A stretch of 64,000 nt of DNA. It comes from Allolobophora icterica. Lineage: Eukaryota > Annelida > Clitellata > Crassiclitellata > Lumbricidae. Both the position numbers and the translations under genes were made by a program. Shown in pieces: positions 34,101 through 44,570 of this stretch. Each line of letters starts with the position of its first letter. The first letter of the stretch is position 1. Below the pieces are notes generated by a model. The model was not told where the DNA came from and ran no database searches. It was given only the letters and a program-made list of their open reading frames with translations. Location of the stretch: contig OY744608.1 of the NCBI GenBank assembly GCA_963556255.1, positions 34,774,599 through 34,838,598 of the forward strand, in the 5' to 3' direction.

Positions 34101-35262
34101 AATGTTGTGGAATGAACATCAGTCATAGTCAGAAGGACTGAACATCACATGTAGTGGGTGAAATGTAAGTTTTTTATTTCATGATTTCCTGCAGATGATT
34201 CAGATATACATATTAAGTGAAAAGCAGAACTACAACCACAACCACTTTGTCATGCCTGTTACTGGCTTACAAGTGCACTTATGAACTTTGTAAAGAGGGC
34301 ATTGTCATACTACAGAAGTATTGTGCAACACAAATTAAAAGCGAGTTACAAAATTAAGTGATTGGAGAATGAGACAGGGACCAGACAAAGTTGAGTGAAT
34401 AGCTGGCAAATGTAAAACAAAAAATGGACAGAAGCTCAGATGTCAAACAATCTGTATTAATTTTGAACACTTTACTTTTTGATTGATGGTCATTTTCTTC
34501 TGGTTTACATATTTATCAATTTCACAGGTATATACAATTTTAAATCCATATATATGAAACCTCTGTTCACTTTACAGCATAGGATAAATCCAATATAACT
34601 GACTTCAAGTCACTTCCTTCATCACCAGGACTTCAGGAAATAGAAAGCCAATTAGGTCTGCATGAAAAGGATTAGTGAAAAGAGAATTCCTAGTAAATTA
34701 ATAGCGAGTCACCTTATGCCTTTCAACACTATATAGATGTTTGCTGAGCAGATCTAAATAAGGAAACTCATTCTAGAACAGCAGCTGTGCAGTTTTGATT
34801 GATTCATATGCAATCTCACCTATCTTCCAGCTTGCTAATGCCATACTCGTTTTAAATGTGCATCGTGAATGAAATTATATTGCTTGTTTATGCCACTTAT
34901 AAGTGCCACCTTATTGTTAACTGGCTGAAGCACTATCTAATATATTAAACACGTGGCCTGGTCTACCATAAACAGGCATTCGAAAACAATATTTTATTAA
35001 GAACTAGCAACTTTCAAGTGTATATTAAGAAGAGGGGTCAGAGTGAGGTAGGCCTACACCCTCTGGATTTTTTATCAAAAGGCATGCACGAAAAGCCCAC
35101 AAGTCCTTTTTGACCCTGCTTGTTTTGAGGGGCAAATGGAAAAGACTGAAGCTGTCAACTAAGATACTCAAATTGCTAACGCTTCATACCCAACACCTCA
35201 TGACATTTCACATATATATATAGTCATATACTACATATATATACATATGTATATATATATGT
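34101..35262. other. Intergenic, no recognised feature
   Basis: AT-rich. No coding frame with known motifs; short TATA-rich repeats near 35,215-35,260. Confidence 0.4.
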
Positions 35263-35267
35263 ATCGG

Positions 35268-35981
35268 TATATCGTCGCCTGAGAATTATCTTAGCGTATC
35301 TCCATTTTCCAAAATTCCGAGATAAACGAGGTAGAAGTTTGGGCCGCATTTTGCGGGAAAATGAGAAATTCAATGCAATAAGTAGGGCACTGTCAAATTA
35401 CAGTTCACAACCAGACGTCATATTAAAACACCAACATTACATAAAGATATTGCATTTAAAAAATTAACAATTATAGTTGTTTTTCTGAAATTTGTGAAAA
35501 TATTGTATAAAATGGATTTACAAATATTACAAACCATCTTTCTGAAAACAAAGACATGAAATGATTAAATTAAGCAACGACCAATTATTACATAGTGTTT
35601 TCGTTAAAATATTCATTTTGTATAGTCCGGATTTTTAAAAGAAAAACTTTTAATTGTCTGGATATGCGACACTATAGTCCAGCTAAGCGCACAGGTTTGT
35701 ACTGTTGTATCTCCTGCGCGTCCAATCAGCGACGAGCTTTCTGTGGACATACAACAACAGAGACTGCTACACTATGAATGCTGTATGGAGATACGATAAA
35801 ATGTTTCTGAAAACAGGAGATACGACAGTATATTTTGCTGAATATCTTTAAAACGACCTATCGTATCTCCTAGCCAATGAAACTGAAGAAAGATCAAAAA
35901 AATTCTGCTACAAATCAACCCTTAACTACTTTTCGAAAAAAAGTGGAGATACGACAAGATAATTCTCAGGCGACGATATAT
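35268..35981. mobile_element. 714-bp TIR element with iterated CGTATCTCC motifs
   Basis: The left end TATATCGTCGCCTGAGAATT (35,268) is mirrored by the right end to about 35,981. The inverted match extends about 40 bp through CGTATCTCCA. TCGTATCTCC or its complement occurs at least six times (35,294; 35,706; 35,787; 35,816; 35,861; 35,945), like transposase-binding subterminal repeats. The flanks are TA-rich, so a TA target (Tc1/mariner-like) is possible but cannot be read. Confidence 0.8.
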
Positions 35982-36574
35982 ATGTATATATATATATAAA
36001 CACAGATGTGCTCATATATATATTATTTATATGTTGTTATTGAAAATAGAGCTGCTTTTTCCATTAACATTTTCAACAATGCTAACCATGCCATGTGTTA
36101 AATTACAATCACCAGTAAGACGCTAGAAGTAGGAGACTTATCAGAAGGCAAATGTGTTAGCCTAGCTAACACTAATGCTACCTGCATATGATTCAGAGCC
36201 AAGGGCAACAAGATGATTGATGCATTCTAATAAACCTGGCAGATGATGACCTATTTGTGCTCTGACTGCAAACTGCTGGAGGAATTAATTGCAAAACAGA
36301 ACACCGTGAACGTGGTTAGTATACTATGTGGTCACGGTATATTGATGCTTATTTGCTCCAACACCTTTGTGAATATGCCAATGAAATTATAAGTAATGAT
36401 GACGATGGTGAAGACAATTATAGTACTAATTTATAGAATGATTCTTATTGTTGTGAGTAAGCTGGTTCCCGCAACTTTGCTTTTTTGGGTGGTGCAGAAA
36501 TATCAAGCTTACGATTTTGAGATTATGACTACATTTAAAAAATAGCTTAATTAATAATTATATTAAGTTATATT

Positions 36575-36780
36575 CAGAGGCATAGCGACTGCCCTCCGTA
36601 CCCTCCAACCGGAGGGGGCCCCTTCCTGGAAGGGGGCCCCTTAAAGTGGCAAAAAATAACCGTGAACATAATATGAACCCTGTATATTGTATTTTACCGT
36701 ATTCGAGTTTCCGCATTGTAAGGGGCCCCGCCCCGGACCTATGTTCAGAGGGGGCCACATTCTTTGTTGCTACGGCTCTG
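36575..36780. mobile_element. 206-bp hAT-like MITE
   Basis: Ends CAGAGGCATAGCGACTG and GTTGCTACGGCTCTG. Perfect 8-bp duplications GTTATATT at 36,567-36,574 and 36,781-36,788. Inside, GGAGGGGGCCCC blocks are inverted about the centre. Confidence 0.93.
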
Positions 36781-36883
36781 GTTATATTAATAATAATAAT
36801 ATTTTCAGCCATTCCAGATGAAGTATGCCTATTTTCTATTATAATTTGTAATCACATCCTTGCAACATAATCCCTGAGAACCA

Positions 36884-36923
<40 letters not shown>

Positions 36924-37005
36924 TGATCTTGCTGTGTGCTTGTCGATTTGAATTAATAAAGATACGTTATAATAATAAAAAAATAATATAAAAAAAAATA
37001 TAAAA

Positions 37006-37037
<32 letters not shown>

Positions 37038-37078
37038 GAAGAAGAAGAAGAAGAAGAAGAAGAAAGAGAAGAAGAATA
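36884..37078. repeat. (AAT)n and (AAG)n microsatellites
   Basis: AAT tracts at 36,886-36,922 and 37,006-37,037, the second running directly into AAG repeats to 37,078. Confidence 0.95.
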
Positions 37079-37129
37079 AACCCATTTCTAGAGCAGCTAT
37101 GTCAGGTGAGGGTAGGCTGTAAATATAGC

Positions 37130-37808
37130 AATGAAAAAGTATCCTGGTGGAACCTCTCAACACCAGCCTTACAACATTCATTCAGAGCTGCTCAGCTTCG
37201 TTTAATCCTTCATGGCAAGTTCATCCCGGAGCCAGACAAGCTCAGACCCCAAAAACTCTCAACCTAATAAATGCCGTCTAGACATGGACCAAACTTGTCT
37301 CATCCATCACTGCTCTAATTAACATGCTTCTCGCCGTGCAAGTTCGATCAATCCTTTTTGACGGCACATTCGTTGCATTCCGCAAAAAATCAGGGGTCTC
37401 TGCCCGATAGTAAAAGAACACTACTGACGAGGACTGGAATCAAACTGTGCTAATACTTGCCCTTCCAAGGGCAGTCACATATATCTCCCACATACAGGTC
37501 AGTGTGGATATACCTATTGCTCGCGAGTCGGTAGTATACACTTTCAGACGCCTTTTTATTGGCAGGCAATCAGGTTCAGTATTGATTAAGCTTTGATTTC
37601 TCAAATTCGTTTAACAGCCTCCACCAAAACCATGCGCCGTTGATGACATCCTGCCTGAACTTGTGCCTTTCTACCATACAGCTCAGTCCAATACACTCTA
37701 CCGTCTCACACTGGCCTTCAACAGGAGTATCCACTTGGTCCACAGCTGTTCTGTCTCCCTCTTCATCCAGTTCTTCACGGCCTCTCTTCTCAACTCGTTT
37801 TAGGACAC
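37130..37808 (+). mobile_element. Decayed retroelement reverse transcriptase
   Basis: Frames read TALINMLLAVQVRSILF, then FVAFRKKSGVSAR. This resembles the ILxGKVPxxIRPxFFGAxLIALRKKxGG segment of a common non-LTR reverse-transcriptase group. Stops break the frame. A later piece (CAVDDILPELVPFYHTAQSN) may be a more decayed part of it. Confidence 0.5.
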
Positions 37809-38774
37809 TTGTGAGGTACTAAAAATGCTTTATTTTAAGTGTCTTGATACATAAATACACACACACACAATTACACACATGCATACACACAAACACACAT
37901 GCATACATACAAACATACATACAGACATACATCTGTCCATGCTCTCAATTGTTTGTCATTTCATTCTCAACCACAATAAATTATTAGTATCCATAGCTAA
38001 AAGTATAACACTTTTACGATGAGAGTGTACTAAAAGTGACTGGGAAACCAATGCAGCTCGTCGTTAAAGTGTTAAAGAAGTCAACCAATTTCATTCTAAA
38101 TGAACCACAAAAATTAATCAGTGATTCAACAACCAGTAATTAAAAGCTGTGCAAAAGGGGTGCCCACAGTATATCAACATCCCATATCACTTTCAAACAA
38201 CTATTCAATTTTATTAAATAAACTACCAAGTAAATTGAGCTGCAGTTTGCAAACAAGGCAGTAAATAAATATACAACAAACAAAAGATGCGATGCAGGAG
38301 AGACCAACCAACAAGTATGGCAATTTCAGAATTATGCACACTTATGGAGGTGCTATATGAATGATTCTCACACTCACCCAAACTACACACAACCATGCAT
38401 GCATGTGGCCACCCACTTAAATTAACACACTCATCATATGGTCCTTCACACTAAAAGACACTAGCCAATCTGATCCTGTAGGCGTTAGCTGACATGCATA
38501 ACAGCATTTAAACTGAAGTCATGCCCAGCGATGAGGACATTGGAAAATAAATGTCTCTTACGGTGTTGAGTAAGATTTTTGCCTACACAGTACGCTACTT
38601 ACCGGTAAGCCCAACCTTAAGACAATCCCATGAAATTTTATAGCTCTCTCTTAACAGCATTTTCTGTTTGTTTTGAACTAACATTTGTAGTGTGATAACA
38701 TCGATGAATATACAGTAGAAACATGAGAGTGGGGAGCATTTTAGTATTAGCAAATCATCAGATATCAGATGGGA
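37809..38774. other. Intergenic, no recognised gene
   Basis: Contains a CACACA/CATACATA-rich tract at 37,855-37,935. Otherwise unassigned. Confidence 0.4.
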
Positions 38775-39429
38775 ATTAGTTATTCAGAAGACAAATATTT
38801 TAGCTGGAAATCAGTTCAGTGTTAAGTGCTAAGTGGAGTACCACAAGGATCAGTGCTTGGGTCAATGCTGTTCATAATTTTTTTATCAGAGACATAGATG
38901 ATGGGATTCCATGTAAAATTTACAAGTTTTGCAGATTATATAAAACTATGTAGATCAGTTGCAGATGAGGGAGAAGTGGAGGTACTGCAAGAGAACCTAA
39001 GAAAAATTTTAAATTGTCACAGGACTGGAAGGTGCGTTTTAAGTTGGATAAGTGCTCAGCGATGAACATAATTAGAGAAACAATGAGTCTTCGTATGAAA
39101 TGGAGGTAAGGTGTTGAAAGTAAGTAAGAAAGAACAGGGTTTGGAAGTGATTATGTACAAGAGTGCAAGACTGTCAAGGCTATGTGATGAAGCAGCAGCA
39201 GAAAGGCTAGCTCAACCCTATTTATGATCATGAGCACAACAGTCAGCAAAGACAAATATACAATACTGAGCTTGTAGAAATCACTGGTAAGGCCACAGTT
39301 GAAACGAGTGTAGGACATTATCCCCCCCGGACAAAAGCCCCCCCGGACAAAAGCTCCCCCGGACAAAAGCCCCCCCGGACAAAAGCCCCCCTGGGGTAGG
39401 ACATTATCCCCCTGGCTAGGAAATAATAA

Positions 39430-39630
39430 CCTATATTTCACACATATATATCAAACATACATATATACATACACGCATAAAATACATATATACATATATA
39501 CCTACATATATACATATATACATGCATATATACATACATACATACATATACATGTATGCACACATACATATATACATACATATATACAAATATACATACA
39601 TATATACATACATAAATACATACATACACC
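39430..39630. repeat. TATACATACA microsatellite inside the TIR element
   Basis: Imperfect TATACATA/TACATACA repeats that give long artificial Tyr/Ile/Val/Cys frames. Confidence 0.95.
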
Positions 39631-40053
39631 TCAACATAACGACTTCCATTCGTTCAGTTAACTTCCATTCATTCGTTAACAATAATTCTATACTTTATAC
39701 CTAAACTGACCAAACAACCTGACACTAGGGCAACAGGGCTATTAAGTTTTATCAATAACATTTGTAAACACATCACAAACTTAAATTCGTTCAGTTAAGT
39801 TCCTTTCATTTCATACCTTAGTGACGCTAACAAAGGTGCGGGAGACGGCTTGTAGCTGCTTGGCGCTGTGCCTGACCCGCTTTTTGGGCAGCGGACCTCG
39901 CGAATTCTGACATTAACAAGCCTTAAGTTAAGAACTAGGCGACTAACAAGTCTTATTTTTACACCTGAATGACACTAACAAGTCTTTAGTCTATACATTT
40001 ACAACATTAACAAGCTGACACGAGGGCAACAGGGCTAGTAAAAATTCTCAATT

Positions 40054-40057
40054 AAAT

Positions 40058-40101
<44 letters not shown>
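40054..40101 (+). pseudogene. 28S rRNA fragment at the R2 target site
   Basis: GGGTAAACGGCGGGAGTAAC followed directly by TATGACTCTCTTAAGGTAGCC is the highly conserved large-subunit rRNA sequence around the R2 insertion point, which falls between TTAAGG (ending 40,093) and TAGCC. The match is essentially perfect and ends soon after CCAAA, so this is a short fragment, not a ribosomal gene. The site is uninterrupted here. Confidence 0.88.
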
Positions 40102-41089
40102 CGTGCTTTGCACTAAGGCTACTCGTGGTCGCTCGTGAGTTCCTCCCGATTGTGTCGTACCCGTAGAGCAATAATGGGTCGCTAGGGAAAGTCTCAAGGG
40201 GGCTGAGACCGGCTCCTTCGATGCACCCGGATGCTCCGCGGCCATGGGTGGTGCCATTGGTTGATGGTGGTACGCCCATGGACCGGCCGTTGTCCTTAAT
40301 GGGGCAGCGGCTACTATTAGATGATACGTGTGTCTCCGAACCCTGGACTCGACCTGCGCAAGAGGGAGAGTTCCAGGTGCAAGTAGCGCACGGCGAAAGG
40401 CATCCCGTTCCCCATCAGGACAGTTGGTTGGATATCCGACCGCGAACAGCCTCTAGGCCGCCGCGTTCCGAGCTGCGTGGGTCGGTGTAGCCGAACGGCT
40501 TATTAGCGGAAGGGTGAGGCTCTCCTGAACTCCCTGCTGAGGGAGGTGCAACGAACTCAGCTGGCTGCTTCTGCAGGTCTGCACGTAGAGCTGGAAATTG
40601 GCTCTACACCTGTTGACACTGTTCCTTGTTAGGACCGTTGAAGTGGCGGGAGAATGGGCCGCGCACAGCCCTAATGTGCAAATATTTGAGAAGAAAGTGT
40701 CAGGTGCCAACCACTCTGCTCAGTAGCAGTGACCTCTCGGTCACGACCGTCTGTCGGGACCCAGTCGTAATCCGGGGCGGAGGGGCGGCGAACACCCTGC
40801 CGGCGGTACAGACGCGGGTACCACTCATGGGGTGAGTGGGACGTACCGTCCGGAGCGGGATATCGTCGAGATCGGCCGCCTGTGAGCCAAGGTACTGGGC
40901 CGGAGAGGGCCGTCACGGTTGCATCCGTGGCGAAAACCAGAATCCCCGTGTCCCCAGGGGAGGACGGCGAGGGCACTACAGCGATCTATATGGGAACCGG
41001 CAGCGGTTACTGGGTAGAGGCACGCCGGGAACTTGCCGTGAGGTTCTTCCGAGCGGTGAGCGAAAGGCGCCCCACGGACTGCCGTGAGC
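40102..41089. other. GC-rich module between 28S-like segments
   Basis: Visibly more GC-rich than anything else in the window, with frequent CpG and short frames on both strands but no domain I recognise. Its position between two R2-site sequences suggests an untranslated or deleted part of an R2-like retrotransposon, or an rDNA-derived non-autonomous element; this is inference. Confidence 0.45.
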
Positions 41090-41168
41090 CTGTACTGAGT
41101 ATCAAAGTGAAGAAATTCAGAAAAGCGCAGGCAAACGGCAAGAGTGACTGTGACTCTCTTACGGAATA
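41090..41168 (+). pseudogene. Diverged 28S rRNA fragment, second copy
   Basis: ATCAAAGTGAAGAAATTCAG, then AAAGCGCAGGCAAACGGCA and GTGACTGTGACTCTCTTACGG, align with the same region of 28S as the left copy and with about 40 bp more upstream. There are roughly ten differences, including TTACGG for TTAAGG. The two copies therefore have different ages or origins. Confidence 0.8.
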
Positions 41169-41660
41169 GAAATAGGCTCATCACACAGAGGGGGGATTTT
41201 GTCCGGGGGGATTTTGTCCTAGCTAAAATCAGGGGGGATTCTGTCCGGGGGGCTTTTGTCCGGGGGGCTTTTGTCCGGGGGGGCTTTTGTCCGGGGGGGA
41301 TAATGTCCGTTCCCTGTTGAAACACTGCATCCACATATGGAATCCATACCTGAAACCTGACTTAGAACAATTGAAGAAAGAGCATACGAAAGCTACCAAA
41401 TTGATTTTGGTTAAATAAATGAATCTGAGCTATAAAGAAAGGTTGAAACAGTGTGGGCTAATGACATGAGAGAGAAGGAGGCAGAGAAGACCTAATTAAA
41501 GCTTATAAGATCATGCAGTGAGGGAGGTTCTTTGAATTGACAGCCAACAAGGTGACTGTAGGCCACAGATATACATTATTTAAGAATCCCAAAGAAACAT
41601 TACAGCAGAAATTCTTCAGTTCAAGACTTATAAATGGAATGGCATGAATGATAGCACTAC

Positions 41661-42284
41661 CACAATTTTTAAGAATAAGGTAAGGATAGTCAATTGATCA
41701 TTCTAGTTAACTTGCAGGGGTTCTAACACAGCTTGCCTTTTCTGCACTACTTCAAACATCTGTTATGTTATGCTGTTAATGCATGCTGGATACATTATAA
41801 CTTCAGGCATCTACATTGAACATTAGCCCTAAATTTACTCACACCTGGGGTAGGCCTACTTTAGCTAAGTATAGTCAACGCCCATGCATGGAGTTGGGTA
41901 GCACTGCAACAATTTGCCTTCAGGCAGAGGCCTAAGCTCAGCCTTGATCTCTAACACAAGGGAGTCCAACAATCATAGTTTGCATACCCATTGAACATGA
42001 CAATAGAGTGCCCTGTATTGTCCTACTTATGCACAGTGGCCTCTTTAAGATTGTACCTGTGAAGCCTAAACAGTGTGTGTGTGGGTTGCTTAATAGAAGT
42101 AAAGGTACAATGAATAGATTCCACTTACGCTTTCTAAGAATTTTTGTATAGAATCTTAAATGCACAAGTTTTAAGTACTGTTTGCAGTGCTTTAACAATT
42201 TAACGCAAGTCATGCATTCAAGTGGTGCGCATGCAATACTTTGATGCTTTACTCCATGCTTCACTGCAATTACAATCACTAGAT
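41661..42284. other. Intergenic, no recognised feature
   Basis: No supported frame. A minus-strand frame at 41,938-42,279 has no recognisable motif. Confidence 0.35.
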
Positions 42285-43083
42285 GTTAAATATTTTTAAA
42301 ATCCGAGAGCGAATCCACTTCAAAGTCCTATCACTAACCTACAACTCCCAGCCCAAGTATCTCCGTGAACTCTTCACCATCCGTCAACCCGCTCCACCTG
42401 TGGTGAAGGATCTCACCCGATCAATTCATTGAAAAATGAGCAGGGTCGAGGCCATATACGGTCGCTATAGAAAATCGCGTACATTTACATTTACACCTGA
42501 TTATCCTTCTATCTCAGTCTCTCTCTTGACCACCGGTCACTACTCATCTCGAGCTAAATTTTGTTAGACTGCTGTGGAGTACCCAGCAACAGAGATTCCT
42601 ATTTTTAAAATTCAAAAGCAAATCCAAAGTTCTACCACTAACCTATTACTCCCTACAATATTCCCAGGCCAAGATCTTCAACTGAGCCATATCCAACACA
42701 CCCTCTAGAATGATCTACCCTCTGAGTTCTGCAGATTCTTGGTTCCTCCATCATCATCCCAACCCGTCCTTCATCCTCCTCCTCATGCTCCTCCATCTAT
42801 CACCCCTGCCTGGGCTTTTCACTCAAAACTGAAGTCTCACCTTTTCAATAAATCCTACTCTGACTTGTCTGATCCTCCGTCTTCCAATTCTTCTCGTCCC
42901 TAAATGACACCCACCTTAACAGCTGCTCTACCACCTCTCTCGATCTGCCTGATCTACCCATGGTAACCAGTTTTGGACTTCCTCTGGACTACTCTTTGGA
43001 AAACCCCTCTGATTTGACGCAGCGCTCGTGAATAGGCTGGTGCCCAATGCTTGGCCATCTAGTGGTGCTTTAGAAGTTTGCAG
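42285..43083 (+). mobile_element. LINE C-terminal fragments and 3' tail
   Basis: IRERIHFKVLSLTYNSQPKY at 42,300 and the similar IFKIQKQIQSS at 42,595 suggest two overlapping 5'-truncated copies. A DLPSEFC block and WAFHSKLKSHLFNKSYSDL follow. The tail (CCCCTCTGATTTGACGCAGC, GCTCGTGAATAGGCTGGTGCCC, GGTGCTTTAGAAGTTTG) is shared, inverted, with 3,960-4,160 and 49,020-49,195. Confidence 0.75.
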
Positions 43084-43480
43084 ACTGCGATTATGATGAG
43101 ATTTCATATCTATGCTAATCCTTAATCCATCAAAAATGAAATTTCTGTTACTGGTACTCCACAGCAACTTAACAAAATTTCATTGGTTCAAGTCTTTGAA
43201 ACTGAGCGACTCACTTGTTGATTTAGTTAATGCTGCTTGTAACTTGGGCATTGTTTTCTGCAATTCTTGTATGTCTCTTACTGACTATGCAAATAAGATT
43301 TGTAAGTCAACATATAAGCATATTTGTAATATTTGCAGAATTGGGCGTTATGTCCAAATTTCTTTAAGAATATTTCTGGTAAACGACTGGTCTACAGTCA
43401 CCTTGATTAAGTACTGTAACTCATTTCTTGTTGGTATTACAAAGTCAAACATGACCAATTGGTCCTAGTTCTGCCAACAA
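43084..43480 (+). mobile_element. LINE reverse transcriptase fragment
   Basis: The frame from 43,112 reads LNPSKMKFLL, then CNLGIVFCNSCMSLTDYANK, ICKSTYKHICNI and YCNSFLVGITKS, the familiar region after the YADD motif of CR1/L2-like reverse transcriptases. About 110 codons survive without a stop, so it is one of the younger fragments. Confidence 0.85.
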
Positions 43481-44165
43481 ATGCCTGTCTGTACAGACCC
43501 AGTGGACAAGGGATATCTGCACAATGCATCTTTCATCTATGACGAACTGCTGGACTGTTAAGTATATGTCTTCTGTGAAGTTCTTCGGCTGTCATCAAGT
43601 CAGATTCTCGATGCAACATTGTGTCTCAAGAACTCAGAAACAACTGTCAATTTTGTCAACTCTGAATAGGAATTTTTTAGTTGGACTCTGTATCTGTGCA
43701 GGAGTCCAGTGACTTTCCTGTTTGCTAACCAATAAACTTGCTTCTTCATGACCTTAACACCAATTGGCTAACGATTTTACAGCAGGCCCTTAGCCAGAAA
43801 TACAGAGTTGCCCCTCCAAAAGCATTTGAAGTCGTGACCGTCCGACGTGATAAGTGTAGGAAGTGGCGACCTCACGAAATCCTGCCGCCATACAAGTCTG
43901 TCTGCACTGCCCCTAATGCTGTTTACAGAGCCTAACATCAACCCGTGCCCCTTACAGAACTGTCATTTGAACACTTGCAGTGGCTCTAGAGAAGAAGCTG
44001 GATGGTGGTGGGTGGAGGAGAGTCATGCGCAATTTATGCTCCTCCAAAATAATTTTCACCCGTCCTTTGGACGGTGGCTGGCTAAGGGCCTGCTTTACAG
44101 TCATTTACTACCTAACAAAGCAATGCCTACTGTTGGTCAAACTTTCGTGACATAATGGATAGGTG
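43481..44165. other. Intergenic, possible LINE continuation
   Basis: Short open stretches after the RT fragment, without motifs that I can assign. Confidence 0.3.
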
Positions 44166-44173
44166 CTATCTAT

Positions 44174-44562
44174 TAGAGAGTGACACGGTTAACAGTTAGC
44201 GGTAATTCTGCGTTAACCGCGGGGATCCTGCAGCAATGGGGTAGAGTTTTAAAAAAAATTGCACAGTAAGAACACAGCAATGGGGAAACATTGTATGGTA
44301 TTACTGTGGGGATGGGTATGGAAGCTACAGTAATACCGCAGTAGTGGTTACAGAGTTCAAAAATTTCATTTAGGGCCTATTCACTTATTTCAGCATGCCG
44401 TGAAATAGGTTTACTTACTGAGGTGCAGCATTTTCAGTGTTTGTCAATTTCATAAATTTTAAGAATATGCTATAAATGATAATGTTACAAGTTGAAGTTT
44501 ATATTTCTTACTTTTAAGATGCAGGGACAATGTGGGGATGAAAGTCCCTATGTTACTCTCTA
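44174..44562. mobile_element. 389-bp hAT-like MITE with TAGAGAGTGACA ends
   Basis: Left TAGAGAGTGACACGG, right TATGTTACTCTCTA. Flanks CTATCTAT (44,166-44,173) and CTAGCTAT (44,563-44,570) match at 7 of 8 positions. Inside are GCGGTAATTCTGCGGTTAACC-like inverted motifs. Confidence 0.8.
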
Positions 44563-44570
44563 CTAGCTAT

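Larger units (their letters stand above)
39306..41315. mobile_element. 2,010-bp TIR element carrying 28S rDNA pieces
   Basis: Flanked by 8-bp repeats GTTGAAAC (39,298-39,305 and 41,316-41,323). Each terminus contains GGACATTATCCCCC followed by tandem GGACAAAAGCCCCCC units: four on the left, to about 39,390, and several GCTTTTGTCC/ATTTTGTCC units on the right from about 41,188. These make inverted repeats of about 110-125 bp. The interior has a TATACATA microsatellite, a twice-occurring AGGGCAACAGGGCTA motif (39,727 and 40,025) and a GC-rich module bordered by two 28S-like segments. No transposase frame. The 8-bp duplication would fit hAT or P-like elements, but the outermost bases of the two ends match poorly. 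Confidence 0.85.
38775..41660 (+). mobile_element. LINE reverse transcriptase, split by a 2-kb TIR element
   Basis: Left part: SGVPQGSVLGSMLF, then a decayed ADD-like region (KFCRLYKT), an SQDWKVRFKLDKCSAMNI block and SLVRPQLK at 39,275-39,303. Right part, from 41,317: HCIHIWNPYLKPDLEQLKKE, ERLKQCGL. This is the conserved order of a CR1-like C-terminal half. Removing 39,306-41,315 and one TSD joins the two parts in frame (RPQLK-HCIHIW), which fixes the insertion point. The frame has independent stops, so the LINE was probably dead or has decayed. Confidence 0.85.

Noticed and set aside
40054..40101. A functional 28S rRNA gene
   Set aside because: Only about 48 bp match and the sequence on both sides is unrelated to rRNA; it lies inside a transposon.
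43112..43468. A host protein gene of 118 codons
   Set aside because: It is the post-YADD part of a LINE reverse transcriptase.
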